A stretch of DNA of 19,341 bases from Candidatus Limnocylindria bacterium. GTDB lineage: Bacteria > Chloroflexota > Limnocylindria > QHBO01. Position 1 is the stretch's first letter; every line of letters begins with the position of its first letter. This document shows positions 1 through 6,851 of the stretch, in pieces. Location of the stretch: positions 1 to 19,341 of the forward strand of contig JASLBU010000213.1 in NCBI GenBank assembly GCA_030146365.1. The letters are read 5' to 3'. A program made the translations under genes and the position numbers. The notes beneath the pieces are model-generated. The model did no database searches, was not told the DNA's origin, and was given only the letters and a program-made list of their open reading frames with translations.

Positions 1-312
1 CTGCGACGGCGAGAGCCGCGCATCGGCCGTGCCACCGTGTTCCGCACGCTCGAGGCGCTGGTGGCCGCGGGCGTCGCACGCCGCCTCGAGCAGGACGGCC
101 ACGTCTATGGCTACGTCGCCTGCCGGTCGGAGCATCATCACCACGTCGCCTGCAACCGCTGCGGCAGGGTAGAGGAGATCGGCGAGCAGTACGTGGCCCC
201 CGTCGCCGACCGGCTCGCCAGCGACCTGGGCTTCACGATCGATGACGCCCGGCTCGACTTCTACGGCCTGTGCGCCGACTGCCGGGCGGTCGAGACGCGC
301 GCGGCCGGCTGA
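1..312 (+). CDS. Fur-family metal-responsive transcriptional regulator, 5'-truncated by window edge
   Basis: The visible C-terminal 103 residues belong to a Fur/Zur/PerR-type repressor, a dimeric DNA-binding protein that uses a metal ion as corepressor. The fragment opens inside the winged helix: IGRATVFRTLEAL (fragment residues 8-20) is the recognition-helix region. The HHHH run (45-48) and the pairs CNRC (51-54) and CADC (91-94) give the expected metal-binding histidines and the four-cysteine structural zinc site. The frame is open from base 1, so the gene begins upstream; the GTG at 37 lies inside the DNA-binding domain and is not the start. The stop is TGA at 310-312, six bases from the end of the convergent galE. 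The metal sensed (iron, zinc or peroxide sensing through iron) cannot be decided from this fragment. Confidence 0.93.
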   Translation: MRRREPRIGRATVFRTLEALVAAGVARRLEQDGHVYGYVACRSEHHHHVACNRCGRVEEIGEQYVAPVADRLASDLGFTIDDARLDFYGLCADCRAVETRAAG

Positions 313-318
313 GTCGGG

Positions 319-1362
319 TCAGCCGGCAGTGGCGGCGACCGCCGTCCCCGGCACGGCGTCCTCGGCCTCCGGACCGGGCTCCTCCCGATACCCATGCGGG
401 TGGGCCTCTCGCCACGCCCAGGCGTCGGTCACCATCTGTTCCAGGCTCGAGTGCTTCGGCTGCCAGCCCAGCTCTCGTCGGGCGCGTCGGGACGAGGCGA
501 CCAGCACCGGCGGGTCCCCGACCCGGCGCTTCGCGGCCCGTGCCGGGATCGCGCGGCCGGTCACGCGCCGAGCGGCCTCGACGACCTCGCGCACGCTGAA
601 GCCGGCCGCCGATCCGAGGTTGTACACCTCGAGCGACGCATCGCCCTCACCGGTCGCCTCCAGCGCCAGCAGGTGGGCAACCCCGAGGTCACGGACGTGG
701 ATGAAGTCGCGGATGCACGTGCCGTCCGGCGTGGGGTAGTCCTGTCCGTAGATCTGGACGTGGGTCGCCTCCCCCGCCGCGACGCGGAGGACGATGGGGA
801 TGATGTGCGTCTCCGGGTCGTGGACCTCGCCGTTCAGCTCCGTCGCTCCGGCCACGTTGAAGTAGCGCAGGCTGATGGCCCGGAAGTCGTGCGAGGCACA
901 GAACCAGCGCATGGCGCCCTCGAAGGCGAGCTTCGTCTCACCGTACGGGTTGATGGGCTGCGTGCGATCCGCCTCCGCGATCGGCACGCGGCGCGGCTCG
1001 CCGTAGACGGCGGCCGTGGAGCTGAATACCAGGCGGGTGACCCCTGCCTCGCGCATCGACTCGAGCAGCGTCACACCGCCGGCGACGTTGGTGCGGTAAT
1101 ACAGCCCCGGGTCCGTCATCGACTCGCCGACGAGCGAACGGGCCGCGCAGTGCAGCACCGCGTCCACGCCGTCGCCGAGGACCTGGCCCATGCGCTCCCG
1201 GTCGGCGATGTCGCCGACGACCAGCTCCGCGCCATCCGGGACCGCGGCCCGGTGGCCCGAGGTGAGGTTGTCGTACACGACCACCTGGTGGCCTGCCTCG
1301 AGGAACCGCTCGACGCTCGTGGAGCCCACGTATCCGGCGCCGCCGACCACCAGGATCTTCAT
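319..1362 (-). CDS. galE: UDP-glucose 4-epimerase
   Basis: This 347-residue protein is an extended short-chain dehydrogenase that interconverts UDP-glucose and UDP-galactose with bound NAD, supplying sugars for polysaccharides or galactose use. Visible motifs are the Rossmann glycines GGAGYVG (7-13), an Asp at the end of strand 2 (D31), the SST triad segment (114-116) and the catalytic YGETK (Y140, K144). SLRYFNVAGA and RDFIHVRDL match the substrate-binding regions of GalE. The ATG lies one base after the deoC stop, so the two genes are translationally linked on the minus strand. The last 25 residues or so are a low-complexity acidic/alanine tail beyond the usual end of the family. Another UDP-sugar epimerase with the same fold is possible, but GalE fits best. 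Confidence 0.93.
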   Translation of the reverse strand: MKILVVGGAGYVGSTSVERFLEAGHQVVVYDNLTSGHRAAVPDGAELVVGDIADRERMGQVLGDGVDAVLHCAARSLVGESMTDPGLYYRTNVAGGVTLLESMREAGVTRLVFSSTAAVYGEPRRVPIAEADRTQPINPYGETKLAFEGAMRWFCASHDFRAISLRYFNVAGATELNGEVHDPETHIIPIVLRVAAGEATHVQIYGQDYPTPDGTCIRDFIHVRDLGVAHLLALEATGEGDASLEVYNLGSAAGFSVREVVEAARRVTGRAIPARAAKRRVGDPPVLVASSRRARRELGWQPKHSSLEQMVTDAWAWREAHPHGYREEPGPEAEDAVPGTAVAATAG

Positions 1363-1363
1363 C

Positions 1364-2059
1364 TCACGCGGCCCCGGCCGGCTGCTCGACGGCCTCGCCG
1401 GCGGCCCTGGCCAGCGTGGCGCTGAGGTGCGCGGAGACGCGTGTCGCCCCGGCCGTCACGGCCTCGCGCAGCTGCTCGGGGCGGCGGAAGCGACCGGATG
1501 CCTTGACCCCGATGCGTGGCCCGACGCTGTCGCGCAGCAGCCGCGTGCGCCCGATGGTCGACGGAACGGGCGCCTCCCCGGCACTGGTGATCACGTAGTC
1601 CGCACCGGCACGCTCCGCGAGGTGGCAGGCGCGCCGCACGAGGTCGTCAGTCTGCCGGGCGGCCTCCAGGATCACGCCCGCCGACGCCAGCGCAGAATGC
1701 GCCATGTCCACCACGGCCAGCATGTCGTTGAAGACCGTCTCCTCGTCACCGGAGGCCAGCGCACCGCCGTTGAGGACGAAGTCGATCTGGGTCGCCCCCT
1801 GCTCGAGTGCCTTCGAGGCCTCGAATGCCTTCACGCTGAGGATCTGGCTGCCGTGCGGAAAGCCGATGACGGTGCCGATCACCACACGCGACCGACCCAG
1901 GCGGCGCTTCGCCGCCTTCACCAGCCACGGATTGACGGTGAGCGCCGCCAGCTCGTGCTCCGTGGCCAGCGCGACAGCCGCGTCGAGATCATCGAGCGAC
2001 GCGTTCGGGTGGGTCAGCCGGTGCTCGAGCCGGACGGCCCGCCGCACGCTGGCAGTCAT
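1364..2059 (-). CDS. deoC: DeoC-like deoxyribose-phosphate aldolase homologue lacking the Schiff-base lysine
   Basis: This is a 231-residue TIM-barrel protein of the DeoC family, which normally cleaves 2-deoxyribose-5-phosphate to glyceraldehyde-3-phosphate and acetaldehyde. Family segments are clear: LTVNP (40-44), GTVIGFPHG (62-70), QIDFVLNGGAL with the conserved Asp (D93), and GVKASGRFRR with the second conserved lysine (K186). The segment that should carry the Schiff-base lysine (family ADF[IV]KTSTG) reads ADYVITSAG, so isoleucine (ATC codon, residue 157) replaces lysine. Classical aldolase activity is therefore doubtful. The ATG at 2059 was chosen because GGAGGG stands about nine bases upstream and the family's N-terminus begins there; the longer open frame runs into cca. 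It is followed after one base by galE. Confidence 0.85.
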   Translation of the reverse strand: MTASVRRAVRLEHRLTHPNASLDDLDAAVALATEHELAALTVNPWLVKAAKRRLGRSRVVIGTVIGFPHGSQILSVKAFEASKALEQGATQIDFVLNGGALASGDEETVFNDMLAVVDMAHSALASAGVILEAARQTDDLVRRACHLAERAGADYVITSAGEAPVPSTIGRTRLLRDSVGPRIGVKASGRFRRPEQLREAVTAGATRVSAHLSATLARAAGEAVEQPAGAA

Positions 2060-2123
2060 CGGTGCGCGGTCCCTCCGCTCGGTTGCGTCGATGATGACGG
2101 TCCAGATGGGGATTGGACGGCCG

Positions 2124-2129
2124 ATTGTA
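2124..2129 (-). promoter_or_regulatory. Possible -10 element for deoC-galE
   Basis: On the minus strand this reads TACAAT, five of six matches to the bacterial -10 consensus, in an otherwise very GC-rich 133-base gap between cca and deoC. It lies about 64 bases before the deoC ATG. No recognisable -35 hexamer is found 16-18 bases upstream, so this is only a candidate. Confidence 0.3.
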
Positions 2130-2137
2130 GCAGCGTC

Positions 2138-2166
2138 CCCTCGCCCGGCCCTCCGCGTCGCGAGGG
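2138..2166 (-). terminator. Weak stem-loop downstream of cca
   Basis: CCCTCGC (2138-2144) and GCGAGGG (2160-2166) form a perfect 7-bp stem with a 15-base loop in the gap after the cca stop. No U-tract follows on the minus strand, so it is not a classical intrinsic terminator. It could slow transcription or protect a 3' end, or it may be chance in GC-rich sequence. Confidence 0.25.
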
Positions 2167-2192
2167 CAGCCGCCGCTCGACGGTGCGCGGGG

Positions 2193-3572
2193 TCACCGGC
2201 CGGCGGACAGGGTGCGGGCGAGCTCCAGGAGCCGCGCGCGCTCGTTGAGCGAGGGATCCTCGATCGCCGCCTCGACCAACCGCTCGAGGAGCTGCCCGAT
2301 CGCCGGGCCGGGAGGCAGGCCGAGCTCCGCCTGGAGGTCGTGGCCGTCGATCGCCAGCCGGCGGTCGACCAGGAGGCCCGGCTGCCGCTCGAGCTGCTCC
2401 TGGATCCGGCGCTCGAGCTCGGTCTGGACCTCCTCGCCCACGGCGGCCGTGCCGCTCGCCGCGTTGTCGGCGCGCCGGAGCGCGAAGAGCAGCTCACGGT
2501 CCGTCTCGCTCAGGCGGCGCACCAACCTGCGCACGGCCGCGTCCGTCCACGTCGGGTCGTAGTTGTACATGTGGTGGCGGATGGCGTTCACGATGCGGGC
2601 CGAACGGGCGCGGCCCACCCGAAGCCGCTCCAGCACCTCGGCGGCCATCGTGGCGCCGGCCGCCTCGTGTCCGATGAAGTGGCCGGCGGCCTGCGTCGTG
2701 GCCTTGCCGAGGTCGTGGAGCAGGGCCGCAAGGCGCGCGTCACTGGGTGCCGCGGCGGGCGCAGCGTCGACGGCCGCCAGCGAATGGTCGAGGGCGTCCC
2801 CCGGCAGCAGCTTCGCCTGCTGGATGCCCCGCAGCCCGGCCAGCTCGGGGAGGAGCACCGCCATCAGGCCAAGGCGCTCGAGGAGACGGAGCGCCCGGGA
2901 CGGCCGAGGGTCCAGCTCGAGGATCCTGAGGAGCTCGTCGCGTACCCGTTCCCCGGACACGCCGGCAGCCTTGGGGGCGAGCTCGACGATGGCCGCCTCG
3001 GTGGCTTCCTCGATGGTGAGATCGAGCCGGCCGGCGAAGCGGGCGGCTCGCACCAGGCGGAGCGCGTCCTCGGAGAAGCGTGCTCGCGGGTCACCGACAG
3101 TGCGCAGGAACCGAGCACGGAGGTCGCCACGCCCGTCGAACGGGTCGACGATGCGTCCGGTGCCCGCGGCCAGGTCGACCGGCTGCCACGCGATCGCGTT
3201 GATCGTGAAGTCCCGTCGCGCGAGATCCTCGGCGAGCGAGACGCCGAAGCGCACCTCGTCCGGACGGCGGGCGTCGGCGTACGTCCCCTCGGCGCGGTAC
3301 GAGGTGACCTCCACGGTCGGCGTGCCCTGCACGGTGACGGTGCCGAACCGGTTCTCCCAGGTGGCATAGGGGAAGAGCCCGGCGACCGCCTCGGGAAGGG
3401 CGCTGGTCGCCGCGTCCCAGTCATCGCCGACCGGTGGCGTGCCCAGCAGCCGATCGCGAACGCAGCCACCGACCAGGACGACCTCGTGCCCGCCGTCGGC
3501 GATGGTGCGGAGCACGTGGCGGACGGGCTCGGGCAGCTCGAAGGTGACGAGCTCAGAGTCTGAACCGACCAC
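2193..3572 (-). CDS. cca: CCA tRNA nucleotidyltransferase / poly(A) polymerase family protein with HD domain
   Basis: This 459-residue class II nucleotidyltransferase adds or repairs the 3' CCA of tRNA, or adds short A tails to RNA. The head domain shows GGCVRD (35-40) and the catalytic pair in DWDAATSALPE (D51, D53). RRDFTINAIA (119-128) is the neck/nucleotide-recognition motif, and RFSEDALRLVRAARFAGRL (165-183) is the conserved primer-binding helix. An HD phosphohydrolase domain follows, with LLHDLGK (H286, D287) and a downstream HE pair (302-303), as in the CCA/phosphatase type. The GTG at 3572 is the only plausible start and lies 11 bases after the HNH gene stop, so the two are probably cotranscribed; the ribosome-binding site is weak. 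Sequence alone does not decide full CCA addition versus A addition. Confidence 0.9.
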   Translation of the reverse strand: MVGSDSELVTFELPEPVRHVLRTIADGGHEVVLVGGCVRDRLLGTPPVGDDWDAATSALPEAVAGLFPYATWENRFGTVTVQGTPTVEVTSYRAEGTYADARRPDEVRFGVSLAEDLARRDFTINAIAWQPVDLAAGTGRIVDPFDGRGDLRARFLRTVGDPRARFSEDALRLVRAARFAGRLDLTIEEATEAAIVELAPKAAGVSGERVRDELLRILELDPRPSRALRLLERLGLMAVLLPELAGLRGIQQAKLLPGDALDHSLAAVDAAPAAAPSDARLAALLHDLGKATTQAAGHFIGHEAAGATMAAEVLERLRVGRARSARIVNAIRHHMYNYDPTWTDAAVRRLVRRLSETDRELLFALRRADNAASGTAAVGEEVQTELERRIQEQLERQPGLLVDRRLAIDGHDLQAELGLPPGPAIGQLLERLVEAAIEDPSLNERARLLELARTLSAGR

Positions 3573-3583
3573 GCGGGATCCGG

Positions 3584-4129
3584 TCAGCTCGGGGGCGTGG
3601 CGCGGGGACCGGTCGGCGGCTCGAGGAACAGGTACGTTCGCCAGGCGTCGTTGCGCTCATCGGCCAGGTACGTGCCGAACAGGTAGCGCAGATCGGCCCG
3701 CGGGGCGCGGGGCTCGCGCAGCAGCTGCATGCGGGCCTCCGCCACGGTCTTGCCGCCCTTGCGGTGGTTGCAGCCCCGGCATGCGGCGACGAGGTTCTCC
3801 CACTCGTGCCGGCCGCCGCGATGCTTCGGCATCACGTGGTCGAGGGTGAGGTCGCGTCCGGTGTGACCGCAGTACTGGCAGGTGTGCCGATCGCGCACGA
3901 AGACCTCCCGGCGGCTGAGCCGGACGCGGGGCTGTGGGCGCTTCACGTGGTACTGGAGTCGGATTACCGACGGCGCCGGGATCGCGACGGTGGGCGTGCG
4001 GATGACCTGGTGGTTGCGCGCAAGCAGCTCCGCCTTCTCGGCGCCGAGCAGCCGGAATGCACGCCTGATGTCACAGACGTTGAGGGGCTCGTAGTTCTGG
4101 TTCAGTACCAGGACCGGTGCGTTGATCAT
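3584..4129 (-). CDS. HNH endonuclease family protein
   Basis: This 181-residue protein carries a complete HNH nuclease fold of the McrA-like zinc-containing type. CQYC (84-87) and CRGC (117-120) provide four zinc cysteines. DH at 97-98, N112 in ENLVAAC and the CNHRKGGKT segment supply the catalytic and structural residues. The N-terminus (VLVLNQNYEPLNVCDIRRAF, residues 6-25) is typical of a widespread stand-alone HNH family in actinobacteria and Chloroflexota whose role is unknown. The ATG at 4129 matches the family start; the longer open frame upstream runs antisense into pdxS. It leads the minus-strand cluster with cca, deoC and galE. No methyltransferase or restriction partner is next to it, so a restriction role is not supported here. 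Confidence 0.9.
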   Translation of the reverse strand: MINAPVLVLNQNYEPLNVCDIRRAFRLLGAEKAELLARNHQVIRTPTVAIPAPSVIRLQYHVKRPQPRVRLSRREVFVRDRHTCQYCGHTGRDLTLDHVMPKHRGGRHEWENLVAACRGCNHRKGGKTVAEARMQLLREPRAPRADLRYLFGTYLADERNDAWRTYLFLEPPTGPRATPPS

Positions 4130-4151
4130 CGCGTCGTGATTCCTGCGGCGG

Positions 4152-4157
4152 ATGATA
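4152..4157 (-). promoter_or_regulatory. Possible -10 element for the HNH-cca cluster
   Basis: On the minus strand this reads TATCAT, five of six matches to the -10 consensus, 22 bases before the HNH ATG in the divergent gap shared with pdxS. No clear -35 partner is visible, and the leader would be short. Confidence 0.3.
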
Positions 4158-4215
4158 CCAACGAGCGCGCGGCCGCCTCCAGGGACGGTGAATGGGCCGA
4201 ATGGGATGCCCGGAG

Positions 4216-4221
4216 TAGAAT
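4216..4221 (+). promoter_or_regulatory. Possible -10 element for the pdxS operon
   Basis: TAGAAT (five of six consensus bases) lies 58 bases before the pdxS ATG in the 150-base divergent region 4130-4279. There is no recognisable -35 hexamer. A small GC hairpin (GGCGC at 4241-4245, GCGCC at 4249-4253) would fall in the leader. GAAGGGA just before the ATG is a good ribosome-binding site. Confidence 0.35.
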
Positions 4222-4279
4222 GCGAGGTCGAATCGCAGGCGGCGCGGAGCGCCGGCTTCGGTGCAGCGAAGGGACACCA

Positions 4280-5170
4280 ATGACCACCATCGAACGAAGC
4301 ACCTGGACCACGAAGGTCGGACTTGCCCGCATGCTGGCGGGCGGCGTGATCATGGACGTGGTCACCGCCGATCAGGCCAAGGTGGCGGAGGAGGCCGGCG
4401 CCGTCGCCGTCATGGCCCTCGAGCGCGTGCCCTCCGACATCCGCAAGTTCGGCGGCGTGGCACGCATGAGCGACCCGAAGCTGATCGAGGAGATCAAGCG
4501 GGCGGTCAGCATCCCGGTGATGGCCAAGTGCCGGATCGGGCATTTCGCCGAGGCACAGATCCTCCAGTCCCTGGAGGTCGACTACATCGACGAGTCGGAG
4601 GTGCTGACGCCGGCCGACGAGGAGCACCACATCGACAAGCACCGGTTCCAGGTGCCGTTCGTGTGCGGCTGCCGGGACCTGGGCGAGGCGCTGCGGCGCA
4701 TCGGCGAGGGTGCGGCCATGATCCGCACGAAGGGCGAGGCGGGGACCGGGGATATCGTCGAGGCGGTCCGCCACATGCGCGCGGTGCAGAAGGGCATCCG
4801 CCAGCTGCAGTCGATGCGCGAGGACGAGCTGTTCGCCGCCGCAAAGGAGCTGCGCGCCCCCTATGACGTGGTGAAGCAGACCGCCGAGCTCGGCGAGCTC
4901 CCGGTGCCGAACTTCAGTGCCGGCGGCGTCGCGACGCCGGCGGACGCCAGCCTCATGCGCCAGCTGGGCGCCCAGGCCGTCTTCGTCGGGTCCGGCATCT
5001 TCAAGAGCAGCGAGCCCGAGCGCTACGCGAGGGCGATCGTCAAGGCCGCCACGCACTACGACAACCCGGAGATCCTCGTCGAGGTGAGCACCGGGCTCGG
5101 GGAGCCGATGCGCGGGCAGTCGTCGGGCGAGATTCCTCCCGAGGAGCGCCTCGCCGTTCGCGGCTGGTAG
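4280..5170 (+). CDS. pdxS: Pyridoxal 5'-phosphate synthase lyase subunit PdxS
   Basis: The 296-residue PdxS (SNZ/Pdx1) is the synthase half of the deoxyxylulose-independent vitamin B6 pathway. It joins ribose-5-phosphate, glyceraldehyde-3-phosphate and glutaminase-derived ammonia into pyridoxal phosphate in the cytoplasm. All key residues are present: D26 in GVIMDV, the first catalytic lysine K83 in PVMAKCRIGH, and the second K151 in MIRTKGEAGTG. Length and sequence agree with the family from end to end. The ATG at 4280 has GAAGGGA a few bases upstream and matches the known N-terminus; the open frame before it is not coding in this frame. PdxT begins eight bases after the stop, so the two subunits are made together. 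Confidence 0.98.
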   Translation: MTTIERSTWTTKVGLARMLAGGVIMDVVTADQAKVAEEAGAVAVMALERVPSDIRKFGGVARMSDPKLIEEIKRAVSIPVMAKCRIGHFAEAQILQSLEVDYIDESEVLTPADEEHHIDKHRFQVPFVCGCRDLGEALRRIGEGAAMIRTKGEAGTGDIVEAVRHMRAVQKGIRQLQSMREDELFAAAKELRAPYDVVKQTAELGELPVPNFSAGGVATPADASLMRQLGAQAVFVGSGIFKSSEPERYARAIVKAATHYDNPEILVEVSTGLGEPMRGQSSGEIPPEERLAVRGW

Positions 5171-5178
5171 GGACCGTC

Positions 5179-5793
5179 GTGACCGAGGCCACGCGTCGGC
5201 CGGCGCGCATCGGCGTCCTGGCGGTCCAGGGCGCCGTACGTGAGCACGTCGCGGCCATCCGCTCCGTCGGCGCCGAGCCGGTCGAGGTGCGGTTGCCGCG
5301 CGACCTCGTCGACCTCGACGCGCTCATCCTGCCGGGCGGCGAGTCGACCGCCATGCGGCGCCTCATCGACGCGTATGGCCTGCGCCAGCCCATCGCGTCG
5401 CTGGCTCGGGCGGGGGCCGCGATGCTCGGAACCTGCGCCGGGATGATCTTGCTGGCTGACCGCAGCGCCGACGGCGAAGCGCCCGTGTTCGGGCTCCTCG
5501 ACGTCGAGGTGCGTCGGAACGCGTACGGCCGGCAGCTCGACAGCTTCGAGGCGCAGCTCGACATTCCGGCAATCGGCGACGAGCCGCTCCACGGGATCTT
5601 CATTCGCGCCCCTGTGGTCACCGACGTGGGCCCGGGTGTCGAGGTCCTCGCCCGCGACCCGGACGGACGCCCGGTCGCCGTGCGCCAGGGCCGGGTCATC
5701 GCCACGGCCTTCCACCCGGAGCTCAGCGGCGATCGACGCATCCATCAGCTGCTCGCGGATCTCGTGGCGGAGGGAGCCCCGGAGGCGGCGTGA
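5179..5793 (+). CDS. pdxT: Pyridoxal 5'-phosphate synthase glutaminase subunit PdxT
   Basis: This 204-residue class I glutamine amidotransferase supplies ammonia to PdxS. The triad is intact: nucleophile C86 in LGTCAG, then H179 and E181 in FHPEL. LPGGEST (51-57) and RRNAYGRQ (112-119) are the PdxT glutamine-binding and interface motifs. The start is GTG at 5179, eight bases after pdxS. Its TGA overlaps the GTG of the next gene (GTGA at 5790-5793), which links B6 synthesis translationally to the downstream GNAT-like gene. Confidence 0.97.
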   Translation: MTEATRRPARIGVLAVQGAVREHVAAIRSVGAEPVEVRLPRDLVDLDALILPGGESTAMRRLIDAYGLRQPIASLARAGAAMLGTCAGMILLADRSADGEAPVFGLLDVEVRRNAYGRQLDSFEAQLDIPAIGDEPLHGIFIRAPVVTDVGPGVEVLARDPDGRPVAVRQGRVIATAFHPELSGDRRIHQLLADLVAEGAPEAA

Positions 5794-6851
5794 TCGACGT
5801 CGAACGTACGATCCGCACGGCGCGCCTGGGGGATCGTCAGGCGCTGGGCGAGCTGTCGCGCCGGGTGCACGCATCCAGCGACGCGCATCGGCGCAGCCTC
5901 GGCGTCCCGGCGCCAACCGCGGAGGCTCCGCGGATCAGCCTGTCGACGCTCATCCCGTCCTGGCTGCCGCTGCGCGCGCCGTCGGTCCACCTGGTGGCCG
6001 AGGTCAACGGGGAGATCGTCGGGAGCTGCCGCGCCGTCGAGGAGCCGCACCGGGATGACTGGGTCATCACCGAGCTCGACGCCGACGACGGGCCCATGGC
6101 GGCGGAGATCCGCTGGTCGTTGCTCGTCGCGCTGGTCGAGGAGGGTGCCCGGCACGACGTGGCACGGTTCCACGCCGCCTGCGCCGACGTGCGCGAGAAC
6201 CTGGAGCTGTTCGGGCAGGCCGGCTTCATGGCCTATGCCCAGGAGGAGATCATGTGGCGGCCGCCGGAGCTCGTCCGCGGTCCTCGATCCTGGCTGCGCG
6301 GGCTGGTCTCGCGCGATGGGCGGCGAGGCGAGCCGCCGTCATCCGCGGAGCTCCCCGAGCTGCAGGCGGCCGGCGCGCCCGATGCGTGGCACCTGTTCGA
6401 CCTGTGGACGCACACGACGCCGCCGGCCATCGCCCGCATCGAGGGCTACAACGCCGCGGACTGGGACGGCGTCGCGAACGAGGCGATCGTCCCGCGCTCA
6501 GCCCTCAACCCGATCCTGCACTTCGGCGAGGTGGATGGCTGGCTGCTCCCGGCCGAGCAGCGGATCGCGGGCTTCGCGCAGCACGGTGCCTGTCGGGCGG
6601 GCCCTCACTACCTCCGCTTCTTCGTGCGCGACGGCGCCGATGGCCCGGCATTCATCCGAGCGGCGCTCGCCCGCATGGGAACCGACGCGGTGGCAGCGGG
6701 GATCCTGTCTCCGGTGCGAACATATGAGTCGACCGGCACGCGCGCTGCAACGGCGACCGGGTTCGAGCCGATCGGTCGCGTGACGCTGCTCGTGCGCGAG
6801 GTGCGCGCGCAGATCCGGCAGCCGGCCATGGTGCCGGTGGCGACGCGATGA
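5790..6851 (+). CDS. GNAT-like N-acetyltransferase, probable tandem two-domain protein
   Basis: This 353-residue protein has no confidently recognised substrate. The N-terminal part opens like a GNAT domain (TIRTARLGDRQALGELSRRV, residues 7-26) and continues with HLVAEVNGEIVGSCRAVEEP, a typical central strand pair. A helix-rich segment ending in NLELFGQAGFMAYAQEEIM resembles the GNAT C-terminal strand with its G-F turn. After a loop of about 40 residues, the C-terminal half repeats the logic: GWLLPAEQRIAGFAQHGA, then ALARMGTDAV, then ATATGFEPIGRVTLLVREV. A duplicated GNAT fold is therefore likely, as in some two-domain acyltransferases. The GTG start overlaps the pdxT stop and the stop overlaps the next ATG (ATGA), so it sits inside a coupled operon. 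The acetyltransferase fold is inferred; function is unknown. Confidence 0.7.
   Translation: MIDVERTIRTARLGDRQALGELSRRVHASSDAHRRSLGVPAPTAEAPRISLSTLIPSWLPLRAPSVHLVAEVNGEIVGSCRAVEEPHRDDWVITELDADDGPMAAEIRWSLLVALVEEGARHDVARFHAACADVRENLELFGQAGFMAYAQEEIMWRPPELVRGPRSWLRGLVSRDGRRGEPPSSAELPELQAAGAPDAWHLFDLWTHTTPPAIARIEGYNAADWDGVANEAIVPRSALNPILHFGEVDGWLLPAEQRIAGFAQHGACRAGPHYLRFFVRDGADGPAFIRAALARMGTDAVAAGILSPVRTYESTGTRAATATGFEPIGRVTLLVREVRAQIRQPAMVPVATR

Noticed and set aside
394..1425. Long plus-strand open frame opposite galE
   Set aside because: It is antisense to a clear GalE with all motifs; the translation is Arg/Ala/His-rich without family features, a product of GC-rich codon bias.
1704..3563. 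619-codon plus-strand open frame opposite deoC and cca
   Set aside because: It spans two well-supported minus-strand genes and their gap; it shows no domain and has the composition of reverse-complement high-GC coding DNA.
3584..4129. HNH gene as part of a restriction system
   Set aside because: No methyltransferase, translocase or specificity gene is adjacent; the neighbours are tRNA-maturation and sugar-metabolism genes.
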